This document shows positions 42,405 through 51,398 of a stretch of DNA of 64,000 nt, piece after piece (the stretch's first letter is position 1; every line of letters starts with the position of its first letter). The translations under genes were made by a program, and so were the position numbers. The DNA comes from Flavobacterium aquidurense (lineage in GTDB: Bacteria; Bacteroidota; Bacteroidia; Flavobacteriales; Flavobacteriaceae). The DNA is taken from positions 124,001 to 188,000 of the forward strand of contig FNPS01000001.1 in assembly GCA_900107365.1 (NCBI GenBank). The letters are read 5' to 3'. The notes beneath the pieces are model-generated. The model made no database searches and had not been told where the DNA came from. It was given only the letters and a program-made list of their open reading frames with translations.

Positions 42405-45400
42405 ATGCGTAAATTTTCCTGGTTCTTTTTACTCCAAATAATCCTCATTTCGACCACAGTTTCGGCACAAAAATCAGCAATATATACTTACGATTTAAAG
42501 GATTTTGATAAGGCAGTAGCTTTATACAATGACAAACAATATGCTTCGGCTCAACATATTTTTGAATATGTAAAAAACCACGCCAAGACAGAAGAAGTAC
42601 AGTCAGATTGTGCTTATTACATCGCCAATTGTGCCATCAGAACCAATCAGGCAAATGCCGATGCGCTGATGGAAAAATTTGTGAGCGATTATCCAACAAG
42701 TACCAAACAAAATCAGGCTTATATTGAAGTGGCACAGTTTTTCTTCGAACAGGGGAATTATCCAAAAGCCTTGCAATGGTTTGATAAAGTTGATGAAAGT
42801 TATATGAGTAAAGCCGATTCTGATAAATTTAATTTTCAGAAAGGGTACAGTTACTTTAATGCTAAAAAGAAAAAAGAAGCCACAACCTATTTCAATAAAG
42901 TAGTAAATTCTCCGGAATTTGGTTCTCAGGCCAAATATTACTTAGGATTTATGGCTTACGAAGGCGACGATTATAAAGAAGCAACCAAATATTTTGATGA
43001 AGTTTCAGGCGAAGAAAAATACAAAGAAAAGCTTTCGTACTATCAGGCTGATATGAATTTCAAGCTTGGAAGCTTCCAGAAAGCAATAGATTTAGGCCAG
43101 AAAGCAATGGCGAAATCAAATGACATAGAAAAATCAGAACTGAATAAAATTATTGGAGAAAGCTATTTCAACCTAAAACAATATGGAAAAGCGATTCCGT
43201 ATTTAGAGCAATATGCAGGTAAAAAAGGAAAGTGGAATAATACTGATTTTTATCAATTGGGATATGCGTATTATGAGCAAAAAGAATACGAAAAAGCGAT
43301 TTCTCAATTCAATAAAATCATTGAAGGGAAAGATTTTGTAGCGCAAAATGCCTATTATCATTTAGGTTTAAGTTATTTGAATACAGGCAAAAAACAAGAA
43401 GCTTTAAATGCTTTTAAAAATGCTTCTGAAATGGAATTCAATACGCAAATTCAGGAAGATGCAGCTTTGAATTATGCCAAATTGAGTTATGAAATTGGAA
43501 ATGCTTATCAAACCGTTCCTGGAATTCTGCTTGATTTCTTAAAAAAATATCCAAATAATTCCAGCAAAGCTGAAGTAGAAAAATTATTGGTTGATTCTTA
43601 TATTTCTTCTAAAAATTATAAAGAAGCTTTAGTGTTACTAGAGAAAAACAGATCGGCTGAAAACAAAGCAGCGTACCAAAAAGTACTTTTTTACAGAGGA
43701 TTGGAATTGTATAATGAATCGAATTATGCAGAAGCGGGGAAAATGTTTAAAAGTGCGGTCAGCGAACAAAAAACACCTGAGTTTACGGCACGTGCCACTT
43801 TCTGGAAAGCGGAGACAGAATATCTTTCTGATGATTTTCAGAATGCATTGTTAACTTACAAACAATTTGCAGGTCAGGCAGCAGCAAAAACGACAGAAGA
43901 ATATAAAAACATCAATTATAACATTGGTTATACGTATTTTAAATTAAAGGATTACGATCAGGCTGCAACTTCATTTCAGGCTCAAATCGATACTGCTCCC
44001 GGAGATAAAGTTCGTTTAAACGATTCGTATTTACGTTTGGGAGATTGCCGTTTTGTAACTTCAAAATACACTGCTGCGAATGAAGCTTATGCCAAAGCAA
44101 TTGCGGCAAAAGGCGTTGATGCCGATTATGCACAGTTTCAAAAAGCAATTTCCTACGGTTTCATGTCGAAAAATGACAAGAAAGTAGAGGAGTTGAATAA
44201 CTTCCTTCAGATGTACAAAAAATCAGAGTATCGTGATGATGCTTTGTATGAATTAGGAAATACCTATGTAGCCGAGAAAAAAAACGATCAGGCGATTAAA
44301 ACGTATGATCAGTTGATTTCAGAATATAAAAACGGGTCGTTTACTTCAAAATCAATTTTAAAGCAAGGTTTGATTTATTACAATTCCGATCGTGATGAAC
44401 AAGCTTTGGTTAAATTCAAAAAAGTAGCAGCAGAATTTCCAAAAACACCGGAAGCTTTAGAGGCGGTTTCTACAGCAAGATTAATTTATGTTGATTCAGG
44501 AAAAGTAGATGAATACGCGACTTGGGTACGAACATTAGATTTTGTTTCGGTTACAGATGCGGAACTGGATAATGATACTTATGACGCTGCTTTCAAACAG
44601 TACAGTCAAAATAACAGCAAGCAGGCGATTACAGGTTTTACAGGTTATGTGAATAAATTTCCATCAGGCTTACATGCACTTGAGGCTAATTTTTATTTGG
44701 CACAATTGCTTTATGCGGAAGGTTCAGAGGTTAAATCTATTGCTAGTTATCAATATGTGATTGATCAGCCAAGAAGTGAATTTACGGAACAATCTTTAAA
44801 CAAATTGGCTCAGATTTATCTGAAAGCAAAAGATTGTGATAAAGCGATTCCGGTATTAGTTCGTTTGGAAAACGAATCCGATTCTGCTCAGAATAAAAAC
44901 TTCGCACAAGCGAATTTGATGAAATGTTATTATGACAAAAAAGATTATGATAACTCAGTAATTTCAGCTGATAAAGTTTTGCAAAATCCAAAAGCAGATG
45001 CGAATGTAAAAGCCGATGCTCAGATTATCGTAGCGCGTGCGGCAATGCAAACTGGTGATGAAGATAAAGCTAAAGCGGCCTACGCAAAATTATCGACGAC
45101 TTCTAAAGGCGAATTAGCTGCAGAAGCTTTGTATTATGATGCATACTTTAAAACAAAAGAAGGAAAATTTGATGCTTCAAATGTTTCAGTTCAAAAATTA
45201 GCTAAGAATTATTCGGGTTATAAATATTATGGAGCGAAGAGTTTGGTTTTAATGGCTAAAAACTTTTACGGATTAAAAGACAGTTATCAGGCAACTTACA
45301 TTCTGGACAACGTAATTAACAATTTTACAGATTTCCCGGATGTAGTTGAAGAAGCAAAAAAAGAATTAAGCGCGATTAAGTTGGAAGAATCAAAAACGAA

Positions 45401-45419
45401 TTCTTCAATTACTAAATAG
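42405..45419 (+). CDS. Large exported tetratricopeptide-repeat protein
   Basis: A 1004-residue protein: signal peptide (ending SAQKS) followed by some two dozen TPR units along its whole length, for example ASAQHIFEYVKN, PKALQWFDKVDE, YEKAISQFNKII, DQAATSFQAQID and DQAIKTYDQLISEY. TPR arrays hold protein complexes together; in Bacteroidota such very long exported TPR proteins occur near outer-membrane proteins. The next genes are a PhzF protein and a TonB-receptor-like barrel. Partner unknown. It has its own -7 box. Confidence 0.88.
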   Translation: MRKFSWFFLLQIILISTTVSAQKSAIYTYDLKDFDKAVALYNDKQYASAQHIFEYVKNHAKTEEVQSDCAYYIANCAIRTNQANADALMEKFVSDYPTSTKQNQAYIEVAQFFFEQGNYPKALQWFDKVDESYMSKADSDKFNFQKGYSYFNAKKKKEATTYFNKVVNSPEFGSQAKYYLGFMAYEGDDYKEATKYFDEVSGEEKYKEKLSYYQADMNFKLGSFQKAIDLGQKAMAKSNDIEKSELNKIIGESYFNLKQYGKAIPYLEQYAGKKGKWNNTDFYQLGYAYYEQKEYEKAISQFNKIIEGKDFVAQNAYYHLGLSYLNTGKKQEALNAFKNASEMEFNTQIQEDAALNYAKLSYEIGNAYQTVPGILLDFLKKYPNNSSKAEVEKLLVDSYISSKNYKEALVLLEKNRSAENKAAYQKVLFYRGLELYNESNYAEAGKMFKSAVSEQKTPEFTARATFWKAETEYLSDDFQNALLTYKQFAGQAAAKTTEEYKNINYNIGYTYFKLKDYDQAATSFQAQIDTAPGDKVRLNDSYLRLGDCRFVTSKYTAANEAYAKAIAAKGVDADYAQFQKAISYGFMSKNDKKVEELNNFLQMYKKSEYRDDALYELGNTYVAEKKNDQAIKTYDQLISEYKNGSFTSKSILKQGLIYYNSDRDEQALVKFKKVAAEFPKTPEALEAVSTARLIYVDSGKVDEYATWVRTLDFVSVTDAELDNDTYDAAFKQYSQNNSKQAITGFTGYVNKFPSGLHALEANFYLAQLLYAEGSEVKSIASYQYVIDQPRSEFTEQSLNKLAQIYLKAKDCDKAIPVLVRLENESDSAQNKNFAQANLMKCYYDKKDYDNSVISADKVLQNPKADANVKADAQIIVARAAMQTGDEDKAKAAYAKLSTTSKGELAAEALYYDAYFKTKEGKFDASNVSVQKLAKNYSGYKYYGAKSLVLMAKNFYGLKDSYQATYILDNVINNFTDFPDVVEEAKKELSAIKLEESKTNSSITK

Positions 45420-45493
45420 TTAAAAGTTAGATGTAAAATGTGAAAGGTATTCGCTTTATCATTTTACATCTCACAAAACACATTTTACAAGAT

Positions 45494-46357
45494 ATGAGTT
45501 TACCTTTTTATATAGTTGATGTTTTTGCTGATAAAAAATATGCCGGGAATCAATTGGCAGTTTTTTTAGACGCAGGGAATTTAAGTTCCGAAGAAATGCA
45601 GAAGATCGCCCGCGAAATTAATTTTGCGGAAAGTACTTTTATCACAAAACTGGATCCTGAAAACAATAAGGCCGAAATTAAAATTTTTACGCCTGAGCAC
45701 GAAATGCAGTTTGCAGGTCATCCTATAATTGGAACTTCGTGGGTTTTAATGAATAGAGTGTTTAATAATTCTCCTAGAAATATAAAATTGAATGTTCCGA
45801 TTGGACCAATTGCAATTCATAAAACAGAAGAACTGATTTGGTTAAAAGCAGCTCAGCCTAAGTTTTGGGATATTTTTTCGAAAGAAGATATTACAGTATT
45901 TAGTAATCTGAACAATCATGATTTTGAAAATCAATTTCCAATTCAGGAAGTTACAACCGGAAGTGCCTTTGTAATGGTTGGGTTAAGCAGCAAAAGAGCA
46001 CTGGAAAATTTGGTTTTAGATAAAGATAAAACAGATCAATGGCTGAAAAATAATTGCAAAACAGCGCACAGAGCTTTGTATTTCTATTATTTGGAAGGCT
46101 CAAAATTGTTTAGCAGAATGTTGTGTGTTGAAAATAATCAATTAGTTGAAGACGCCGCAACAGGAAGTGCCAGTACGTGCCTACAAGCTTTTTTGTTGAA
46201 ATATCATAAACCTGAATTTGAATTGATTAATTATCAGGGAGATTATATTGGTCGTCCTTCTCAGATTTATTTCAAAGGGAAATTGACGGATAATCAATTT
46301 GATATTCAGATTGGAGGGAAAGCGCAGTTTGTTGCAAAAGGAGAGTGGGAAGCTTAA
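45494..46357 (+). CDS. PhzF-family isomerase-like protein
   Basis: A 287-residue protein of the PhzF/diaminopimelate-epimerase fold. The two half-domains show VDVFADKKYAGNQLAV, the catalytic Glu segment INFAESTFI, GHPIIGTSWVL and, in the second half, EDAATGSAS. Most members catalyse isomerisations unrelated to phenazines; no phenazine genes are present. I chose ATG 45494; an earlier in-frame GTG (45440) lies in a repeat-like spacer (TTTTACATCTCACAAAACAC) similar to 23652-23673. Confidence 0.87.
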   Translation: MSLPFYIVDVFADKKYAGNQLAVFLDAGNLSSEEMQKIAREINFAESTFITKLDPENNKAEIKIFTPEHEMQFAGHPIIGTSWVLMNRVFNNSPRNIKLNVPIGPIAIHKTEELIWLKAAQPKFWDIFSKEDITVFSNLNNHDFENQFPIQEVTTGSAFVMVGLSSKRALENLVLDKDKTDQWLKNNCKTAHRALYFYYLEGSKLFSRMLCVENNQLVEDAATGSASTCLQAFLLKYHKPEFELINYQGDYIGRPSQIYFKGKLTDNQFDIQIGGKAQFVAKGEWEA

Positions 46358-46370
46358 GTCGAGAGAATAT

Positions 46371-46524
46371 AGAGAATAGAGAATAGAGAATAGAGAATAG
46401 AATATAGATTTTAGAAAATAGAGCCAAGAGCCAAGAAGAAAGATATTAGAAAATTGAAAATAGAGGATAGAGCATAGAACATAGAGCATAGAACATAGAA
46501 CATAGATTGGAAAGCAAAGATTGG
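46371..46524. repeat. 7-bp-period array of 22 units (AGAnnnn)
   Basis: Twenty-two consecutive heptamers without a slip, 20 of them starting AGA: AGAGAAT x4, AGAATAT, AGATTTT, AGAAAAT, AGAGCCA x2, and so on through AGAGCAT/AGAACAT alternations to AGATTGG. It fills most of the spacer after the PhzF gene. Confidence 0.85.
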
Positions 46525-46586
46525 AAGTCTTTTCTCTTTATTCTTTGTTCTTTTCTCTAAAGTTTTCTCTAAAAAAATAAATAAGT

Positions 46587-48338
46587 ATGAAAATTAAAAG
46601 CCAAAATAAAATAATCATTTTACTGCTGTTGTTTCTAGTTCAGCTTTCGTTTGCTCAAAAGAAAAATGAAAGCATAGGAACAGAAACGGTAAATGTGGTA
46701 AAGCCTTATTCGCCAACCATATCAGATGCTTTTAAAGTGAAAGAAACTCCTTCGCTTGACGATTCTGGAAATCAGCCAAAAGAGACTATTAAATATAGCA
46801 TTTTGTCTGTTCCTGTTGCATCGACCTTTACTCCTTCAAAAGGAAATGCTGCAGGTGTTGAGAAATCAAAAAAGGAAAGATTGTTCAATAATTATGCGAC
46901 TCTTGGCGTTGGAAATTATGGGACTTTGAATGCTGAATTATTTGTAACACAAGACTTAGGAAACAATGATTATGTGGCCGGAATGTTGCGTCATCATTCT
47001 TCTCAGGGCGGAATTAAAGATGTAAATCTGAATGATGAATTTTATGATACAGCTTTGAATGTTGGTTATGGTGTAAACAATCGTGATATGTCATGGGCAG
47101 TAGATTTAGGATATCAAAATCAAGTGTACAATTGGTACGGTTTGCCAACTGATTTTGGAATGACTTTGCCTCCGGAAACGCAGGAAGATTTGATTAGAGG
47201 AATTAATCCGAATCACTCTTATAACACGATCTCTTTAGGCGGAAATATAGAATTTAATGAAGGGATTTTTAGTAAAATTGATACCAGATTTACACATTTT
47301 TCAGATAGTTTTTCTTCTTCAGAAAATCGTTTTTATGTGAAGCCAACTTTCAAAGTTGATGTTATGGATCAGTCGATTAATACAAATATTATCATTGATC
47401 ACGTAAGTGGATCATTCGAGAATAATTATGATCGTACTAATTTAGAACCTGTAAAATACAGCTTAACTAATTTCGGAATCGAGCCAAGTTTTGTAGTTCA
47501 TGAAAACGATTGGACATTAGAATTAGGTGCTGGATTATATTATGGATTAGATTCTGAAAACAGCGGAAACAAATTCTATATTTATCCAAAGGTAAATGCT
47601 TCGTATAAATTAGTAGGTGATTTAATGATTTTTTACACAGGAGTAAACGGTAGCTTAAATCAAAATTCTTATGCTGATTTTGTGACTCAAAACCCGTTTT
47701 TATCTCCAACTTTAAACATGAGACCTACAAGTAATCAGTATAATGTCTTTGCAGGTTTAAAAGGGAAATTGGCAAACAATATTAATTATAATTTGTCGGG
47801 TTCTTATCTAAACGAAAAAGACAAAGCTTTGTTTAAAAGCAATGATTATACAGAGAATTTTGATAACCAGAATTATGCTTTTGGAAATTCGTTTGGAGTA
47901 GTTTATGATGACGTAAGAACATTACGTTTTTATGCCGAGTTAAAAGCTGACTTTTCTAAAAATGTTACTTTTGGAATCAACGGAACCTTTAATAGTTATA
48001 AAACAGATGGATTAGAAGCGTGGAATTTACCTTCAATGAAATTAAGCTCCAATTTGGATGTTACTATAACTAAACAATGGTACGCAGGACTGAATGTTTT
48101 CTTTGTTGGAGAACGTAAGGATATGCAAACAAACTTAGATGTTGCAACACTTGGCGTTCCGGTTACCTTAAAAAGTTATTTTGATGCGAATGCGCATTTA
48201 GGATATAAATACAACGAACGTTTGACTTTTTTCTTAAAACTAAATAATATAGGAAATCAGGCTTACGAAAGATGGTTGAATTACCCTGTTCAGGGATTCC
48301 AGGTTTTAGTAGGCGGAAATTATAAATTCGATTTTTAA
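46587..48338 (+). CDS. TonB-dependent-receptor-like outer-membrane barrel
   Basis: A 583-residue protein with signal peptide (VQLSFAQK). The barrel-like part shows many alternating strands and the C-terminal pattern of TonB-receptor barrels (LFLKLNNIGNQAYERW-type segment followed by a final strand YKFDF ending in Phe). At 583 residues it is shorter than complete receptors and I see no plug-domain motifs, so it is probably a barrel without plug. It may pair with the TPR protein upstream, a frequent arrangement. Substrate unknown. Confidence 0.75.
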   Translation: MKIKSQNKIIILLLLFLVQLSFAQKKNESIGTETVNVVKPYSPTISDAFKVKETPSLDDSGNQPKETIKYSILSVPVASTFTPSKGNAAGVEKSKKERLFNNYATLGVGNYGTLNAELFVTQDLGNNDYVAGMLRHHSSQGGIKDVNLNDEFYDTALNVGYGVNNRDMSWAVDLGYQNQVYNWYGLPTDFGMTLPPETQEDLIRGINPNHSYNTISLGGNIEFNEGIFSKIDTRFTHFSDSFSSSENRFYVKPTFKVDVMDQSINTNIIIDHVSGSFENNYDRTNLEPVKYSLTNFGIEPSFVVHENDWTLELGAGLYYGLDSENSGNKFYIYPKVNASYKLVGDLMIFYTGVNGSLNQNSYADFVTQNPFLSPTLNMRPTSNQYNVFAGLKGKLANNINYNLSGSYLNEKDKALFKSNDYTENFDNQNYAFGNSFGVVYDDVRTLRFYAELKADFSKNVTFGINGTFNSYKTDGLEAWNLPSMKLSSNLDVTITKQWYAGLNVFFVGERKDMQTNLDVATLGVPVTLKSYFDANAHLGYKYNERLTFFLKLNNIGNQAYERWLNYPVQGFQVLVGGNYKFDF

Positions 48339-48454
48339 ATTTAACCGCAAAGGCCGCAAAGTTTTTACGCAAGGTTCGCTAAGTCTTTTAAAGATTTGGC
48401 GATTTTTGTTTTTTATAATTAGTGTAATTCGTGGCGAAAAAAATTGCAAAAGAA

Positions 48455-48494
48455 AAAAACCTTTGCACCTTTGTACCTCAGAACCTCAGTACCT
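48455..48494 (+). repeat. 8-bp-period array (nnGnACCT), five units, before a start codon
   Basis: AAAAACCT, TTGCACCT, TTGTACCT, CAGAACCT, CAGTACCT, then TTAAAAA and ATG 48502. The last unit creates TACCTTTA (48490-48497), close to the -7 consensus. The spacer before it (48341-48435) holds AACCGCAAAG-type and AATTCGTGGC-type repeat fragments. Confidence 0.75.
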
Positions 48495-48501
48495 TTAAAA
48501 A

Positions 48502-48951
48502 ATGACTTTCAAACAAAAAATACATTCCCATTATTTGCAAATGGTTCAGGACCGAATAGATGTTTTTAGAGACATGATTTCGGCTTTGACTGAAGATTCT
48601 AAAAACGATGCCAAAGGTTCTGCCGGCGATAAGCATGAAACGGCTTTGTCGATGATGCATATCGAACAGGAAAAACTGACCAATAAATTAAAAGAAGCGA
48701 TAACTCAAAAAGCTATTTTAGATAAAATTGATGCTTCAAAAACAACTGAGAATATTATTTCCGGAAGTTTGGTGAAAGCTAACGGTATTCATTTGTATTT
48801 GAGTGTGGCGCTTCCTAAAATTGCAATTGACGGAATTAATATAATTGCACTTTCTCCTCAATCTCCATTGGGTTCTCATTTAATGGGGAATAAAGTTGGG
48901 TTTCAATTTGAAATTAATAAGACGCATTATACTATTGAGAGTGTTGAATAA
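48502..48951 (+). CDS. GreA/GreB C-terminal-like small protein
   Basis: A 149-residue soluble protein. Residues ~1-70 are helical and charged (QMVQDRIDVFRDMISALTED, HIEQEKLTNKLKEAI), like the GreA coiled coil. Residues ~80-149 end LSPQSPLGSHLMGNKVG, which matches the C-terminal SP-x-SP-x-G-x-x-L-x-G-K-x-VG motif of GreA/GreB. Databases often call such proteins 3-oxoacyl-ACP synthase, which the sequence does not support. It may bind in the RNA polymerase secondary channel; this is inference. Confidence 0.7.
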   Translation: MTFKQKIHSHYLQMVQDRIDVFRDMISALTEDSKNDAKGSAGDKHETALSMMHIEQEKLTNKLKEAITQKAILDKIDASKTTENIISGSLVKANGIHLYLSVALPKIAIDGINIIALSPQSPLGSHLMGNKVGFQFEINKTHYTIESVE

Positions 48952-49002
48952 ATCATTCAATATTCTACTAACTTTTTCAGAGCGAAATAGCCACAAAGTA
49001 TG

Positions 49003-49125
49003 TCATTCCGGGGAACGAGGACACGAAGGATAGTGAATTGGCGAAGCAATCCCCGCAAGTGACTCCGCAACGAGAATCCAATCTTTGTAGAGCTACTTGC
49101 GGGGATTTCTAGTTCATCGGAATGA
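49003..49125. repeat. Large imperfect inverted repeat (TCATTCCG...CGGAATGA)
   Basis: Outer arms TCATTCCG (49003) and CGGAATGA (49118), inner arms CCCCGCAAGT (49051) and ACTTGCGGGG (49095). GC-rich compared with its surroundings, so probably a small mobile or dispersed repeat. It is the only recognisable content of the gap 48952-49436 besides a short GCCCTGAA/TTCAGGGC hairpin (49254-49287) and the asnB promoter. Confidence 0.7.
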
Positions 49126-49389
49126 AAATATTGAACTTAGAATAATTTTAAGTTGCTATTTCTTCTTCTCCTTGAATATTTTTCAATGATTCTTTAAAAT
49201 ATCAAATTATACTTCAAAGATCTCTCTAAAAGCTTGTGTATATAGCTCCATTTAGCCCTGAAATTGAAATTTTCAAGTTCAGGGCTTTTTTTGGTGTTAA
49301 AATTTTACATTTTGTATGTAAATATCAAATTATGGTTTAAAATTATAACTGAAATGAATATTTATGTTTTTCAATTATAACCAATACCG

Positions 49390-49397
49390 CATCTTTG
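49390..49397 (+). promoter_or_regulatory. Possible asnB -7 box
   Basis: CATCTTTG, one base off TAnnTTTG, 39 bases before the asnB ATG. Confidence 0.35.
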
Positions 49398-49436
49398 CCT
49401 TATCAAAATGAAATTTACAATTAAAAATATAGAATT

Positions 49437-51113
49437 ATGTGCGGAATCGTATGTGCCTTTGATCTAAAACAAAAAGCTGAGACTTTAAGACCTCAAGTAT
49501 TAGAAATGTCTAAAATCATTCGTCACCGTGGACCAGACTGGAGCGGTATTTACAGTAATGATAAAGCAATTCTTTCTCACGAGCGTTTGGCGATTGTTGA
49601 TCCGGCGTCTGGAAAACAACCTTTATTTACAGAAGATAAAAAGTTAGTTTTAGCTGCAAATGGTGAAATATACAACCACAGAGAATTGCGTAAACAATTT
49701 GAAGGAAAATATAATTTTCAGACTGAAAGTGACTGTGAAGTTATTCTGGCTCTTTACAGAGAAAAAGGTCCTCACTTTGTAGATGAAATGAACGGAATCT
49801 TTGGATTTGCAATTTATGACGTTGAAAAAGACGAGTATTTTATTGCTCGTGACCATATGGGAATTATTCCTTTATACATTGGTTGGGATCAACACGGAAC
49901 TTTTTACGTAGCTTCTGAATTAAAAGCTTTGGAAGGATATTGCACAAAAATTCAATTGTTTCCTCCAGGACATTATATGACAAGTAAAGACGGTGAATTT
50001 GTACAATGGTACAAAAGAGACTGGGTAGATTATGATGCTGTAAAAGACAACGAAACTAGTATTCCGGAAATCAAAAAAGCGCTTGAAGCAGCAGTTCACA
50101 GACAATTAATGAGTGATGTTCCTTACGGAGTTTTACTTTCCGGAGGTTTAGATTCGTCTATTACTTCGGCTGTAGCTAAAAAATTTGCACAAAAGCGTAT
50201 TGAGTCTGATGACACTACTGACGCCTGGTATCCGCAATTACACTCTTTCTCAGTTGGATTAGAAGGTTCTCCTGATTTAGCAGCTGCTCAGGTTGTGGCA
50301 AAACATATCGGAACGATTCACCACGAAATTAAATTCACAATTCAGGAAGGATTAGATGCCGTTCGTGATGTAATTTACAACCTTGAAACGTATGATGTGA
50401 CTACAGTTAGAGCATCAACTCCAATGTGGTTAATGGCGAGAGTTATTAAATCAATGGGAATTAAAATGGTGCTTTCCGGAGAAGGTGCAGATGAGTTGTT
50501 TGGAGGCTATTTATACTTCCATAAAGCACCAAACGCAAGAGAATTCCACGAAGAAAACGTTCGTAAATTAGGAAAACTTCATATGTACGATTGTTTACGT
50601 GCAAACAAAAGTTTGGCTGCCTGGGGAATCGAAGGTCGTGTTCCATTCTTAGATAAAGAATTTATGGATGTTGCCATGCGCATTAACCCACAAGATAAAA
50701 TGATCAATAAAGAACATCCAATGGAAAAATGGGTAGTTCGTAAAGCTTTTGAAGACATGTTGCCGGAAAGTGTAGCATGGAGACAAAAAGAGCAGTTTTC
50801 TGATGGAGTAGGATACAGCTGGATCGACACTTTGAAAGAAGTAGTTGGAGAAGCAGTTTCTGATGAACAATTGGCAAATGCGAAATACAAATTCCCATTA
50901 CAAACACCAACTTCAAAAGAAGAATATTATTACCGTTCTATCTTCGCTGAACATTTTCCAAGTGATGCTGCCGCTTTATGTGTGCCTCAGGAAGCAAGTG
51001 TGGCTTGTAGTACAAAAATTGCACTGGAGTGGGATGAAGCTTTTAAAAACATGAACGATCCTTCAGGTAGAGCGGTTGCAAGTGTGCATGATGATGCTTA
51101 CGAGAAAGCATAA
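49437..51113 (+). CDS. asnB: Asparagine synthase B (glutamine-hydrolysing)
   Basis: Makes asparagine from aspartate, ATP and glutamine. The protein is 558 residues. After removal of Met1 the nucleophile Cys is N-terminal (MCGIVCAF). The glutaminase pocket is intact: HERLAIVD (Arg50), ANGEIYN (Asn75), ESDCEV. The synthetase domain has the ATP-binding SGGLDSS loop, and further landmarks are SGEGADELFGGY, WRQKEQFSDGVGYSW and the C-terminal NDPSGRAVASVH. It follows E. coli AsnB closely. A strong terminator separates it from the second, altered copy. Confidence 0.96.
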   Translation: MCGIVCAFDLKQKAETLRPQVLEMSKIIRHRGPDWSGIYSNDKAILSHERLAIVDPASGKQPLFTEDKKLVLAANGEIYNHRELRKQFEGKYNFQTESDCEVILALYREKGPHFVDEMNGIFGFAIYDVEKDEYFIARDHMGIIPLYIGWDQHGTFYVASELKALEGYCTKIQLFPPGHYMTSKDGEFVQWYKRDWVDYDAVKDNETSIPEIKKALEAAVHRQLMSDVPYGVLLSGGLDSSITSAVAKKFAQKRIESDDTTDAWYPQLHSFSVGLEGSPDLAAAQVVAKHIGTIHHEIKFTIQEGLDAVRDVIYNLETYDVTTVRASTPMWLMARVIKSMGIKMVLSGEGADELFGGYLYFHKAPNAREFHEENVRKLGKLHMYDCLRANKSLAAWGIEGRVPFLDKEFMDVAMRINPQDKMINKEHPMEKWVVRKAFEDMLPESVAWRQKEQFSDGVGYSWIDTLKEVVGEAVSDEQLANAKYKFPLQTPTSKEEYYYRSIFAEHFPSDAAALCVPQEASVACSTKIALEWDEAFKNMNDPSGRAVASVHDDAYEKA

Positions 51114-51150
51114 AAAAATGAATTTTTAGAATTAGTATATATTAAGAAAG

Positions 51151-51180
51151 ACGTTCTCTATTTTTAGAGGACGTTTTTTG
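51151..51180 (+). terminator. asnB terminator
   Basis: Ten-pair stem (51151-51160 with 51165-51174) around a TTTT loop, followed by a T-run. Confidence 0.85.
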
Positions 51181-51252
51181 TCTCTAAAATTATTAAGTTC
51201 ATAATTTCAGCTCTTTAAGATTATTTTTCGTTAATATTTTAACTTTCTTTTT

Positions 51253-51260
51253 TATATTTG
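51253..51260 (+). promoter_or_regulatory. -7 box for the second asparagine synthetase-like gene
   Basis: TATATTTG, exact match, leaving an unusually long leader of about 135 bases before ATG 51399. The leader holds AAAAAGGAGAAA (51292-51303) and CACTTCATGAGGGGAGTG (51351-51368), which can form a small hairpin. Confidence 0.5.
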
Positions 51261-51398
51261 ACATTTACTGAAGTAAGTTAGATTCTCAACAAAAAGGAGA
51301 AATAATATTTTAGTTTTGCTATAGATTATAAGTAGTTTTTAAAGTTAATTCACTTCATGAGGGGAGTGAGTAAAATAATAATAAAAAAATAGAATGGT

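Noticed and set aside
45440..45493. GTG start for the PhzF-family protein
   Set aside because: The added residues come from repeat-like spacer text; ATG 45494 fits the family start.
45494..46357. Phenazine biosynthesis locus
   Set aside because: PhzF-family proteins occur widely on their own; no other phz genes are present.
49003..49125. Insertion sequence
   Set aside because: There is no transposase frame and no target duplication visible; only an inverted repeat can be supported.
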